The notes beneath the pieces were generated by a model, which saw only the letters and a list, made by a program, of their open reading frames with translations, was not told the origin of the DNA and ran no database searches. Of a stretch of 54,656 nt of DNA, positions 23,728 through 32,492 are shown one piece after another (position 1 is the stretch's first letter; each line of letters starts with the position of its first letter). Origin of the DNA: Grimontia marina (GTDB lineage: Bacteria; Pseudomonadota; Gammaproteobacteria; Enterobacterales; Vibrionaceae); contig NZ_FIZY01000037.1 of the NCBI RefSeq assembly GCF_900060185.1, forward strand, positions 1-54,656, given 5' to 3'. The position numbers were made by a program, and so were the translations under genes.

Positions 23728-25548
23728 ATGAAAACATTCAACGTTAGTACAAAGAAAGTGTTAGTGGTGGCAATGAGTGCCGCATTACTGACGGGCTTTG
23801 CAGGCTGTGAAGACCCAAGATGGGTAGCGAACAAAGTCAGCAAAGCAATGAAAGAGAAAAACTTGTTTGACCATCTTGAGGCGCTCGAAGCAGCTGCCAT
23901 TCCAACACCGGATGGTAATTCGATTACCCGTGCGGCGGGTACTGATGGTTATGCAAATTCTGCTGACTACATTAAGCAGACGCTAGAAGAACATGGCTAT
24001 GAGGTGACACTGCAGGAATTTGATTTCCGCAGTTGGGTTGAACTTGATGGCACGACCCTTAGCGTCAATGGGCAACAACTTGTACATGTCCGTGAAGCGA
24101 CAGACGACATTCCCGCAGACTATGCCGCAATGTCTTACTCAGGCAGTTCTGATGGCGCTATTAGCGCTGACATTGCTTTTGTAACCCCCGATTTTGATTT
24201 TGACTCGCCTGATTATGATGACACTGATGGCTGTGAAGCATCAGACTTTGATGGCGTCGATGTGACAGGCAAAGTTGCTGTTATTCAACGTGGTGGCTGT
24301 ACGTTTGATTCCAAGGTCGTTAATGCTGAAAACGCGGGTGCTGTTGGTGTAATCGTATTTAACCAAGGAAACAACGATGGTCGTAAGAGCGTGGTGAATG
24401 GTACCTTGGGTAGCGACTCAGAAGCCACCATTCCGGCATTTGGTGCACGTTATGACCTCGGTAAAGAGTGGTATGACGCTTTGGAGTCAGGTGCGATTAC
24501 CGCTGCACTTTCTGTTCAAACCGAGGACGAAATTGTGGTGACGGAAAACTTACTGGCTGAAACGAAAGCAGGCGACCCAGATCAGATTGTCATGGTTGGT
24601 GCGCATTTAGACTCAGTACAAGAAGGGCCAGGTATTCAAGACAATGGTTCAGGCTCAGCTGCGATTCTTGAATACGCTATCCGCCTCAAGAAGAAAATGA
24701 AGCGATTGTCAGTCACGCAGAAAAACAAGGTGCGTTTTGCTTGGTGGGCAGCGGAAGAAGCCGGCCTTGTGGGTTCTGAATATTACACAGGAGAGGTGTT
24801 TGGTGCTTATTACGCGGATGCGCAAGCTCAAATCATGGAAGAGTTGGGAATTACGGACCCAAGCGAGCTAACCGCTGAACATCGTGAGTTGATTGAAGCA
24901 CGCTATCTGGAAATCAATCCAGTTAAGATGTATCTGAACTTCGATATGATTGGTTCACCTAACTACATCTACGGTGTCATGGATGGTGACCTGTCAGATA
25001 CTAAAGACAGCCCGGACAACGCTTATCCTGGTGACTTTGAGCCACCGGAAGGTACGGGGCATATTGAAGGTTTGTTTAACGAGTTCTTTAATGACAAAGG
25101 TGAAGTGACGATTCCTCAGGCGTTGTCGAAGCGTTCAGACTACTCTGGCTTTGCTGATTGGGGTATAGCATTTGGTGGTTTGTTCACTGGTGCAGAGAAA
25201 ACTAAGTCAGCAGAGGAAGTGGAACAATTTGGCGGTGAAGTAGATGTTGCCTACGACAAGTGTTACCACCAGGCGTGTGATGACATCAATAACGTGAACA
25301 GTGAAGCGATGACAATGAATTCGCGCGCGCTCGCATACGTAGCAACCTTCTACGCGATGAGTGAAGATCTTTATGCTGATGATAAGAACCAACAGGACTC
25401 AGCGCCGGAGATACGTACGCGTAGAGCGCTGGCGGTTAATGACGGACATGAGCATGAGCACCGTATTGGTGAGAAAATCAAGTCAGCCTCACGTGAAGTG
25501 GCTGATCACGGACACTTCCATGGTGACTTCGACCAAGACCGCAAGTAA
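23728..25548 (+). CDS. M28-family metallopeptidase lipoprotein with a PA domain
   Basis: A 606-residue exported zinc aminopeptidase-type protein. It has a lipoprotein signal with lipobox FAGC (Cys27), a protease-associated (PA) insert at about 150-260 (GKVAVIQRGGCTFDSKV, GAVGVIVFNQG), and an M28 catalytic domain. Zinc ligands and catalytic residues are visible: GAHLDSV (His, Asp), QDNGSG (bridging Asp), AEEAGLVGS (Glu pair), NFDMIG (Asp) and KCYHQACDD (His). The C-terminus is His- and Asp-rich (HEHEHRIG, DHGHFHGDFDQD) and could hold metal. An acidic stretch DFDFDSPDYDDTDGCEASDFDG lies in the PA region. It is likely a surface or periplasmic peptidase feeding amino-acid uptake. Confidence 0.92.
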   Translation: MKTFNVSTKKVLVVAMSAALLTGFAGCEDPRWVANKVSKAMKEKNLFDHLEALEAAAIPTPDGNSITRAAGTDGYANSADYIKQTLEEHGYEVTLQEFDFRSWVELDGTTLSVNGQQLVHVREATDDIPADYAAMSYSGSSDGAISADIAFVTPDFDFDSPDYDDTDGCEASDFDGVDVTGKVAVIQRGGCTFDSKVVNAENAGAVGVIVFNQGNNDGRKSVVNGTLGSDSEATIPAFGARYDLGKEWYDALESGAITAALSVQTEDEIVVTENLLAETKAGDPDQIVMVGAHLDSVQEGPGIQDNGSGSAAILEYAIRLKKKMKRLSVTQKNKVRFAWWAAEEAGLVGSEYYTGEVFGAYYADAQAQIMEELGITDPSELTAEHRELIEARYLEINPVKMYLNFDMIGSPNYIYGVMDGDLSDTKDSPDNAYPGDFEPPEGTGHIEGLFNEFFNDKGEVTIPQALSKRSDYSGFADWGIAFGGLFTGAEKTKSAEEVEQFGGEVDVAYDKCYHQACDDINNVNSEAMTMNSRALAYVATFYAMSEDLYADDKNQQDSAPEIRTRRALAVNDGHEHEHRIGEKIKSASREVADHGHFHGDFDQDRK

Positions 25549-25562
25549 TAGAAAGAGTTAGA

Positions 25563-25592
25563 CAAAAAAGGAGCCGCCAGGCTCCTTTTTTG
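25563..25592 (+). terminator. Terminator of the M28 peptidase gene
   Basis: Stem GGAGCC / GGCTCC with a 4-nt loop, flanked by A and T runs, about 20 bp past the stop. Confidence 0.9.
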
Positions 25593-25662
25593 TCTTCAAT
25601 TTAAGACGCTGAGGTGTCAAGTTTTAAGCTACCCTTGCTTTGTTAATGCAAGGAGCAAAAAA

Positions 25663-26232
25663 ATAAAAGTACTTAGGGTGATACTCTTTTCGTCAGTGGC
25701 CATGAGTGTAATTGGTTGTTCAGGGATACCAAAAACCGCAGAAAATTTGCCGCTTGCAAATGGAACAGGAGCTGTTGTCATTCCCGTTAACATGGAAAAC
25801 ACATCGGAAAGTAAAAAATATCCGTGTCGGTCTATATCGTTTGAAGTTAAGAAGGTATTCCGCACTCCAGATGAGCTCGATAAAAGCGAACCACGAGAGA
25901 TTTATCTTTACGATAAACCCGCTTACGGTTTAATCACTGATTTAGAGCCTGGAGAGTACATGTTTGATGAATTCAAATGTCATGCTAACTATCGTCGGGT
26001 TTTCAACGGTGGCCAGTCTTATATTGTAAAACGCGCTAATGTTTATTTTGATGTGGAGCCAAACACAGTCACAGTGTCAAGCCAGACATTCGTGGGTAAA
26101 AGTGAGTATGACGCATCAGGCTCATCATCGTTTAGTGCTCGTTTCAACTATGTCACTGAACAGGACAAGCAAAAAGCTCTCAAGGCGCTAGAGGAAAAAG
26201 GAATTCCGTCTGGTTGGAGCTTAAATTTTTAG
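25663..26232 (+). CDS. Unknown lipoprotein, apparently starting at ATA
   Basis: About 190 residues. The first standard start in frame is GTG 25678, but a perfect SD (AAGGAG, 25650-25655) sits 7 nt before an in-frame ATA at 25663. Starting there restores a proper signal peptide (initiator, then KVLRVILFSSVAMSVIGC) with lipobox VIGC and positive n-region. From GTG 25678 the signal would have no positive charge and the SD would be 22 nt away. The mature part is mixed alpha/beta with FEVKKVF, GLITDLEPGEYMFDEFKC and FDVEPNTVTV segments, resembling small beta-rich surface lipoproteins, but I recognise no family. Confidence 0.6.
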   Translation: MKVLRVILFSSVAMSVIGCSGIPKTAENLPLANGTGAVVIPVNMENTSESKKYPCRSISFEVKKVFRTPDELDKSEPREIYLYDKPAYGLITDLEPGEYMFDEFKCHANYRRVFNGGQSYIVKRANVYFDVEPNTVTVSSQTFVGKSEYDASGSSSFSARFNYVTEQDKQKALKALEEKGIPSGWSLNF

Positions 26233-26257
26233 TCCGAAGCGTAACTGGAAGGGCACG

Positions 26258-27189
26258 CTATTCATCGTGTGCCCTGATTTCAGTAGGCGTCATCCCCAAT
26301 TCCCTCACCAGTGCCCTGCTGAGAGTTCTTCCAGAAGTAAACCCTAACGACAGTGCAATTTTGTCTATAGGATCTTTGGTATATCTCAGCGCATTATATG
26401 CTTTTAAGCGACGCCAGTGGCTAAGGTAGGCGATGGGTGCCATACCTAACGCATCCTGAAAATGGCGAACCAGTGTCGCTTTCGACATGCCAACCTGACG
26501 CCCAATCTCTTCAAGCGTCCAGTCTTTTCCAGGTTCATGATGCATTAGCATGAGAGCTTGATGAATGCGTTTGTCTTTTACAGCTCTCAGAAAACTGAAG
26601 TTTTTTCACTTTCGATTAAGAAATGAGACATTATCTTCAAAAATAGCACTTCCGTAAGTTTGTCGACGATAGCATTTTTACGATATCCATGCTCCGCTAT
26701 TTCCTTGTTAATCAAGATGACGACCTGCCAGATAGTGCTGTCGTGTGCGATGTTGTTTAGGTGAATAATCGGTGGTAACGCATCAATAATTGGATGGCTT
26801 AAACCGGCATCGAACATGATAAGACCGCACATTAGCGTGTGAGTGGTTGGCCCTTCCTGAAATAGCGGCATACCCAGTTCGCATGCGTCTTCAGCAACGC
26901 TGCTCAAGGTTCTTTCGTTCTCCGGACAATCCGCTAACCAATGTGCATCTCCGCTGGGGAGCAGGAAGATATCCATCTCATTAGCATGTAGAGGTTCAGC
27001 ATTATCCAGCCCCACGAAGCAACTGCCTTTCAGTGCGATGTGAAACCTCGGGAAACCTCGCTCCTCCAACGTTATTCCCCATGGCGCGCTCAGGTCAGAA
27101 CTGAAAAAGATATTCCCTCTAAATCTAAGATTTTCAAAAACATCTGAGAGATAACTAAAGGTTTCTTCGCTTTTGATTCCCTGAGGCAC
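26258..27189 (-). pseudogene. AraC-family regulator broken by a one-base frameshift
   Basis: The N-terminal part (GTG 27189 to 26587) is a cupin-type AraC sensor domain (HANEMDIFLLPSGDAHWLAD, CGLIMFDAG). The C-terminal part (frame of 26551-26258) is an intact pair of helix-turn-helix motifs (LEEIGRQVGMSKATLVRHF and IDKIALSLGFTSGRTLSRAL). Both lie on the minus strand. Adding one T to the TTTT run at about 26598-26601 joins them into a single frame reading SVFLRAVKDKR with no extra stop. So this is one gene of about 310 residues with a homopolymer frameshift or a sequencing error. It is divergent from the P460 pair and probably regulated it. Confidence 0.85.
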
Positions 27190-27289
27190 TGATCTGATTC
27201 CCTACGAGATAATGGTGATTGCTAATTTAGCCTAGACTGATGCTCAATGCTCTCCTATTGAGAGTTTTAACTGTAATTAAGGTGAGAAA

Positions 27290-27916
27290 ATGGAAGTAAA
27301 AAACATTGCAAATGCAAATTCGTACATACCTCTAATCCTAGCATCGGTAATGGGTATAAGTGGGTTCGTTTCAACAGCTGCTATCGCCAAGGACTACTTC
27401 ACTGTTAAAGATGGAGAGCTACAACGCCCTAAGGGATATCGCGAGTGGGTATATGTAGGTACACCAGTTACGCCTAACGACATGAATAATGGCAAAGCTG
27501 CATTCCCTGAGCATCACAATGTGTATATCGACCCAGAAAGCTGGGCAGTTTGGAAGGAAAAGGGAGAGTTCAGAGATGGGACTATCATCATCAAAGAACT
27601 TGTGAGTGTTGGTAGTAAAGCGGCTGTGAGTGGCAATGGCTATTTTCAGGGGGATTACATAGGTCTTGAAGCCACTATTAAGAGTAAAAGTTTGAACCCG
27701 GATGAGCCAGGTAATTGGTCTTACTACAGCTTTTCAACGCCAGATCATAGCTCATTGACCGATACGGCAAAGGCTTTTCCTACCGCAGCCTGTAACGCTT
27801 GTCACCAAGCATCAGCAGCCGATGACTTTGTTTTCACCCAGTATTACCCTGTGTTACGTGCTGGTAAAGCGAAAGGTGAGGTTGCCACTGGTGGATATAG
27901 CTCTAGCCTCAAATAA
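27290..27916 (+). CDS. Cytochrome P460 family protein, first of two
   Basis: A 208-residue exported c-type haem protein. The signal peptide probably ends after AAIA (about residue 33). The P460 pattern is visible: KGYREWVYVGTPVTP near the start, FPEHHNVYIDPESW, FRDGTIIIKEL, and a single haem motif CNACH near the C-terminus followed by DDFVFTQYYPVL. Known P460 proteins oxidise hydroxylamine or nitric oxide through a lysine-crosslinked haem; whether this one has such chemistry is not shown. SD (TAAGGTGA) precedes the ATG. It is followed after 25 bp by a second P460 gene. Confidence 0.87.
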   Translation: MEVKNIANANSYIPLILASVMGISGFVSTAAIAKDYFTVKDGELQRPKGYREWVYVGTPVTPNDMNNGKAAFPEHHNVYIDPESWAVWKEKGEFRDGTIIIKELVSVGSKAAVSGNGYFQGDYIGLEATIKSKSLNPDEPGNWSYYSFSTPDHSSLTDTAKAFPTAACNACHQASAADDFVFTQYYPVLRAGKAKGEVATGGYSSSLK

Positions 27917-27941
27917 CTCGATCGTATAGAGGAGTGATTAT

Positions 27942-28481
27942 ATGAAGAAGGCGTTTCTTGTCTGCTTGCTCGCCGCAAGTGCATCATTTGCCGTAGTAGC
28001 AAATGATACGTTTTCACCTTACGTAGATGATAAAGGAAATATCGCTTTCCCCAAAGATTTCAGAACGAACATGGTCCATTTAGGATCTTGGTTTGTTCCT
28101 GAAGGCGGTGCAAGCGGTTTCCATGGTGTTTACACTGAAAAAGAAGCAGTGGAAGCATTTCGCAAAAACGGTAAATTCCCAGACGGTGCGACCATCGTTA
28201 AGGAGTTGCGTGCTCATAATACGGGTAACTACACAACCGGTACTGGTGTTAGTCATGAAACCGCTGATCTCAAACAATGGTTTGTCATGGTGAAAGACGG
28301 CGAAGGCCGCTTTTCCGACAATGGTTCGTGGGGTGATGGCTGGGGCTGGGCTCTGTTCAAAACGGACGACTTGAACAAGAATGCTTCTGCTGATTATAAG
28401 ACGGATTGTCTTGGTTGCCATTTACCGGCAAAAGCTAACGACTGGATTTATACGGAAGCTTATCCAATCCTGAGCGAATAG
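27942..28481 (+). CDS. Cytochrome P460 family protein, second of two
   Basis: A 179-residue paralogue of the preceding protein, with its own signal peptide (cleavage after AVVA, about residue 20). It has the same layout: FPKDFRTNMVHLGSWFVPEG, GVYTEKEAVEAFRKNGKFPDG, IVKELRAH and a haem motif CLGCH followed by ANDWIYTEAYPIL. SD AGGAGTG lies at good spacing. The pair likely forms an operon ended by the hairpin at 28520-28544. Two P460 paralogues side by side could form a heterodimer or act in sequence; this is inference. Confidence 0.87.
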   Translation: MKKAFLVCLLAASASFAVVANDTFSPYVDDKGNIAFPKDFRTNMVHLGSWFVPEGGASGFHGVYTEKEAVEAFRKNGKFPDGATIVKELRAHNTGNYTTGTGVSHETADLKQWFVMVKDGEGRFSDNGSWGDGWGWALFKTDDLNKNASADYKTDCLGCHLPAKANDWIYTEAYPILSE

Positions 28482-28519
28482 CAAAACAGGTTAATTGATA
28501 AACAAACCCCGTAAGAACA

Positions 28520-28544
28520 AGTCAGCCAAAAGGCTGGCTTTTTT
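28520..28544 (+). terminator. Terminator of the P460 pair
   Basis: Stem AGTCAGCC / GGCTGGCT (one wobble) with an AAAA loop and a T run. Confidence 0.8.
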
Positions 28545-28562
28545 GAATCCTATGAATTCTTT

Positions 28563-28916
28563 TTAACTTCCTCGATATGTTGAATACCCATAAGGGGAAA
28601 CAAGTAGTGGGACGTGATAATGCTGATTGTGGTCAGAAACGCCAAACCGAATCACGATTTCGTCAAGAAAAGGCACGGTTTCCAACAGCGTATTGGTATT
28701 TCTGAAGTAGGCAGCGGTAGCGAAGACAAGCTGATATTGACCGGAAGTGAGTAACCCTTCATCAATAAGCGGGGAATCAGTTCTTCCATCATTATTCGTG
28801 ATGGTCGTAGCCAGTGGCTGAAGGCCTTCATCGTCTATTCGGTAGAGCGATATTTTTACACCATTTGCAGGTTTCCCACTCGCGGTGTCCAGAACATGCG
28901 TCGTCAGTTTTCCCAT
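28563..28916 (-). CDS. 5-hydroxyisourate hydrolase (transthyretin-like)
   Basis: A 117-residue transthyretin-related protein. Signature residues are KLTTHVLDTASGKPA at the start (His7), Arg in NNDGRTDSP, and the C-terminal HYHVPLLVSPYGYSTYRGS ending in YRGS. It hydrolyses 5-hydroxyisourate in the urate-to-allantoin route. No signal peptide, so cytosolic. No urate oxidase or OHCU decarboxylase gene lies in the window, so it stands alone here. The adenine deaminase 11 kb away is the only other purine gene. Confidence 0.92.
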   Translation of the reverse strand: MGKLTTHVLDTASGKPANGVKISLYRIDDEGLQPLATTITNNDGRTDSPLIDEGLLTSGQYQLVFATAAYFRNTNTLLETVPFLDEIVIRFGVSDHNQHYHVPLLVSPYGYSTYRGS

Positions 28917-29111
28917 TTATTCACCCCAGTGTGAGACGTCGACTTTCTGCAGTTGTATGTGAGAGTGACATAAGCCAGTCTTAACAAAAACTTAGCATTT
29001 GCTGCGTCAATATCCCAACGCAAAGTGACAAAAGTTTGAGCAAGCGCGAAATGCATTTGAATTTTCGATACTTTTAAGGGGGCAGCCGGGCCTTAATGAC
29101 CCGGCTTTGAG

Positions 29112-30323
29112 TTAAGCGTGTTGCAATACAGGGCGGACAACAGGTTTGTCATTAATCGGCAAGTGGATCAGCGCAGCGGCGAACGCAAGAACGATAGTTG
29201 CCCACCAGATTGGCTCATAAGAACCGTAGTAGTCGAACACACGTCCGCCAACCCATGCGCCAATGAAACTGCCGATTTGGTGAGTGAAAAATACCATCCC
29301 ATATAGCGTCGACATATAACGTGGACCGAAGATCTGGCGCACCAAACCGGATGTCAGTGGCACTGTGCCTAACCAACAAAAGCCAATTGCCGCGCCGAAG
29401 ATTGTCGCTGTATGTGTCGTCAAAGGTACGGTAATAAAAAGTGTCAGAACGACAGAGCGCACAAGGTAAAGCAATGTCATCACATAGCGCTTGTTAAATC
29501 GGTCACCCATTAGGCCCCAGAAATAAGAGCCAAAGATGTTGAAGATACCGACATAGGCTAATGCCATCGCAGCGGTATTTCCCGGCAAACCCTTGTCTGC
29601 GATATAGCTCGGTAGGTGAGTCGCGATAAACATCACTTGGAAGCCACAGACGAAGAAACCAGCATGGATCAGCCAATAACCGGGATGACGAAATGCTTCA
29701 GCCATTGCTTCTTTCAGCGTTTGTTCTGGTTCCGCCTGTCCGCCTGTTAATGAAGAAGGGTTCGCGGTTTTCATGAAAACTGCAAAAGCGATCATCAGCG
29801 TACAGAACATCGCAAACACCTGCATGGCAGTTTGCCAATCGTAGTATGCGAGCAGCGACTGAGCGCCTGGGATAACGGCGAACATACCGAAAGATCCCAT
29901 GGCTGTTGTTAGACCAAAGGCTTTTGCGGTGTGCTCTGCTGGCACTACTTTGGCAACTGCACCTAACACAATGACATAACTTGTGGCACTTAGGCCTAAA
30001 CCAATCATCACACCCATTGAGACGTACAGCACACCGGTTCCGGTTGCAACGGAAGTCAGGTAAAGACCCAGTGCGTATGCAACACCACCCAGAGTGATGA
30101 TACGCTTAGCGCCGAATCTGTCCGCAGCCATGCCCACGAAAGGCTGGAAAAGTCCAAACAAAAGGTTTTGAAGGGCAATAGCAAGGCTGAAAAATTCTCT
30201 GCCTGATTGGAAAGTGTCTGTGATAGGCATCATAAAGATACCAAAAGATTGCCTGATCCCTAGGCTGATAATCAAAATCCCTATCCCCAGCCATATGAGC
30301 GGCGGGAAACGGAAGATACTCAT
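29112..30323 (-). CDS. MFS transporter, monocarboxylate/OFA-like
   Basis: A 403-residue twelve-segment major facilitator. The first-half motif GMAADRFGAKR (loop 2-3) and second-half GLMGDRFNKR are clear. The overall pattern, starting PLIWLGIGILIISLGIRQSFGIF, resembles transporters of small organic anions or monocarboxylates, but the substrate is uncertain. The ATG has an SD (AAAGGT, 8 nt). It lies 14 bp downstream of a small membrane-protein gene on the same strand, which is probably co-transcribed. Confidence 0.82.
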   Translation of the reverse strand: MSIFRFPPLIWLGIGILIISLGIRQSFGIFMMPITDTFQSGREFFSLAIALQNLLFGLFQPFVGMAADRFGAKRIITLGGVAYALGLYLTSVATGTGVLYVSMGVMIGLGLSATSYVIVLGAVAKVVPAEHTAKAFGLTTAMGSFGMFAVIPGAQSLLAYYDWQTAMQVFAMFCTLMIAFAVFMKTANPSSLTGGQAEPEQTLKEAMAEAFRHPGYWLIHAGFFVCGFQVMFIATHLPSYIADKGLPGNTAAMALAYVGIFNIFGSYFWGLMGDRFNKRYVMTLLYLVRSVVLTLFITVPLTTHTATIFGAAIGFCWLGTVPLTSGLVRQIFGPRYMSTLYGMVFFTHQIGSFIGAWVGGRVFDYYGSYEPIWWATIVLAFAAALIHLPINDKPVVRPVLQHA

Positions 30324-30337
30324 TAATATACCTTTGT

Positions 30338-30526
30338 TTATTTTATTGAGTGAGACCTGTGGGTCTGGTGTTCGTTATTCATTTGATGGTGTTGATGGCA
30401 TCCGCCATCTACGGCGTAATCCGTAAGAGCGCGTTGTAAAGGCGTGCAATATTGAACGCTCACCAGAGTGACTGTCAGTACCAGTAACCACCTGACAAGC
30501 TGGGCAAAAAGCGATTGTGAAAACAT
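30338..30526 (-). CDS. Small membrane or exported protein with a His-rich tail
   Basis: A 62-residue product: MFSQSLFAQLVRW, one hydrophobic segment (about 12-26), then a hydrophilic tail with several His (CHQHHQMNN, HQTHRSH) and two Cys. A short SD (GAGG) lies 4 nt before the ATG. It immediately precedes the MFS gene. The His cluster suggests metal binding. It could be a small transporter partner; I do not recognise a family, and it may still be a chance ORF. Confidence 0.45.
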   Translation of the reverse strand: MFSQSLFAQLVRWLLVLTVTLVSVQYCTPLQRALTDYAVDGGCHQHHQMNNEHQTHRSHSIK

Positions 30527-30619
30527 AGTGCCTCAAAGCTAAACGCAAAGGGCGTGTAGGGTAGGGATATTCAAGACATGAAGCAAATGAATTCGATGCA
30601 ACCTAGCCATGCATGAAAC

Positions 30620-30666
30620 GCATTGGCGACCTCTGCTTGCGAGCATCTTCAGGGTGTTTGGTTATA
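30620..30666. repeat. Right end of a second MITE-like repeat copy
   Basis: This 47-bp stretch matches the right end of the element at 42323-42369 at 40 of 47 positions, including the terminal inverted repeat GCATCTTCAGG. No matching left end is seen, so it is a partial copy. It overlaps the last codons of the sulfotransferase gene. Confidence 0.75.
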
Positions 30667-31548
30667 TGTTCCCGGACACCATGTATACACGGTGTTGACG
30701 TCGGTAGCTGGCATTTTTAGGACTTTGTTACTGCATCTGATTTCTCTCTGTTTTAGTGCAGCATCGATCATTTCATTGGTAGGAAGCTCAGCGAAATCAA
30801 GAATTTTATCGACAATCCGCTCTGGCGTAGCCACAAAATCCTCATAATTTACAGATAACATATTTAAATCTAGTTCTGTTGCTTCGGCCATGGTGGTTTG
30901 AATGAGTTTGTTGAGCTGGAATGCCGTTCCTGCCACAGCATGACCGCGCAGGCGGTCGTATTGAGCAAGTTCCTGCAATGAGTAAGCGCCGCGCCACCAC
31001 AGGAGGTTTTTACCTTGATACTCCCACTCCTCTGTTGAAATCATGGAATGCACTGTCGAGGCTGGGTCACGGCAAATATGTACAAATTTAGCATCCGGGA
31101 AAAGACTGTTCAGATAACAAAGGCGCGAGGGGCCTGTAAATCGCAATGCAAGGCGGCTTCGGCCAGAGAGCTCAATGCGACGGCTGAGAATCTCCCTGAT
31201 GGAGGATATTTCTACTGGCGTGGCGTGTTTACCTCTGGCAAAGCCACGATAAAAATCGACTTCTTCTCGGGTATAGTCATCCCAGAAATTCATAACCTCT
31301 GACGGCGCAGGAGAGAACTCTCGTGCCAGCGAGCCCAAAAATGAGTTGTCTTGCAACGCCTTGTTTCGGAAAGCACATTTACGTTTAAAAAGGCGGTGTT
31401 GGAAATCAGATTTGGGATGCTTTTCAAAGCTATCATCAAGCCAACAGATTTCATCATGATGCATCACGATATCTGATATCAATGTCACCCCTGAACGTGG
31501 TGGCCCTACAAAGATAAGCGGTTGATTTAGCGTTGAGGCTCTGTTCAT
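30649..31548 (-). CDS. Sulfotransferase family protein
   Basis: A 299-residue protein with the PAPS-binding P-loop pattern FVGPPRSGVTLI (about residues 13-24) and the second PAPS motif FVHICRDPASTVHSM, where Arg-Asp-Pro is conserved. No signal peptide. Prokaryotic relatives move sulfate or act on glycans, lipids or small peptides; the acceptor here is unknown. The last five codons and the TGA come from the repeat at 30620-30666, so the native C-terminus may have been replaced or extended. Confidence 0.82.
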   Translation of the reverse strand: MNRASTLNQPLIFVGPPRSGVTLISDIVMHHDEICWLDDSFEKHPKSDFQHRLFKRKCAFRNKALQDNSFLGSLAREFSPAPSEVMNFWDDYTREEVDFYRGFARGKHATPVEISSIREILSRRIELSGRSRLALRFTGPSRLCYLNSLFPDAKFVHICRDPASTVHSMISTEEWEYQGKNLLWWRGAYSLQELAQYDRLRGHAVAGTAFQLNKLIQTTMAEATELDLNMLSVNYEDFVATPERIVDKILDFAELPTNEMIDAALKQREIRCSNKVLKMPATDVNTVYTWCPGTYNQTP

Positions 31549-31739
31549 ATCAACACTCCTTTTGATTGATATGCATCAAGGAGCAATTAAGATGCCAGAA
31601 TAAATAACTTATTAATTCATAGAGATAAAACGGTATGAGGTACGGAGTATCATCTTGGGTTGCAGAATGAGAATACGAAATGGCGATTCCTGCGCGCATC
31701 GCCACAACTGCTTCTGATTTTAGGATATTTTTGAAGAAC

Positions 31740-32456
31740 CTATTCTTGTTGGATACGGCAGAAATTAAAGATCAACGAAATTGCCTGCTTTCGGTCTCCT
31801 TCCCCCAAGTTTTCCAGTGAGTTGAGCGCCTTGTTGACGACCTCGTCACCGGCCTTATCGCGAAGACGTTCAATCAACTGAGTAAGAAAATCCGGCGTGA
31901 ATTCAGGGTGGCATTGCATTGTCAGGGTTGTTTTTGATTTTTGAGTGATGGCGATAGGACAAAAGTCTGAGCCCGCGACTACCTCGAATCCGTTTGCCGG
32001 AGCAATAACCTGATCCTGATGACACGCAATCAAGTTTAATGTGCCAGTAAACTTGGTGTTCAAAGTGGTTGGTTGGTTTAGTGTTTCTATGGCATAGACA
32101 CCCATTCCCCAGCCTTTTTCGGACTTTTCTACACATCCACCCAGTGCGTAATGGATAAGCTGGTGGCCGAAACATATGCCAATCATTGGCTGATTGGCGT
32201 CATCACAATCCCGGACAAACTGGGCGACCACCTGAATCCACGGGTCAGTATCGTAAACTCCCCACTTACTACCTGTCACTAGCCAAATGTCGCAATCGCC
32301 AATGGAGGAAGGGTATTCTTCCTCGTGACAACGGTAACTTTTGAATGCTGAAATACTGCTCCTCTGAAACATACGCTTGAATGCATCATCATAATGTCCG
32401 TACTTCGCGATAGAGTCGGGGTAGTGATCGTCGCAGAGTAAAATGCCTAGCTTCAT
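31740..32456 (-). CDS. Class I glutamine amidotransferase-like protein
   Basis: About 238 residues from ATG 32456, chosen because MKLGILLCDDHYPD is the family-like start and AAGGAG lies upstream (12 nt, slightly long); 32492 would add 12 residues. Triad residues are Cys95 (GICFGHQ), His183 and Glu185 (QCHPEF), as in GATase1. There is no fused synthetase domain, so it may act alone on gamma-glutamyl compounds (as in PuuD-like or homologous stand-alone enzymes) or serve an unlinked partner. A Trp-rich pocket (KGWGMGV) is conserved in such proteins. Confidence 0.85.
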   Translation of the reverse strand: MKLGILLCDDHYPDSIAKYGHYDDAFKRMFQRSSISAFKSYRCHEEEYPSSIGDCDIWLVTGSKWGVYDTDPWIQVVAQFVRDCDDANQPMIGICFGHQLIHYALGGCVEKSEKGWGMGVYAIETLNQPTTLNTKFTGTLNLIACHQDQVIAPANGFEVVAGSDFCPIAITQKSKTTLTMQCHPEFTPDFLTQLIERLRDKAGDEVVNKALNSLENLGEGDRKQAISLIFNFCRIQQE

Positions 32457-32492
32457 GTTTAGAATATACTCCTTACCACGTTGCAGTAACAA

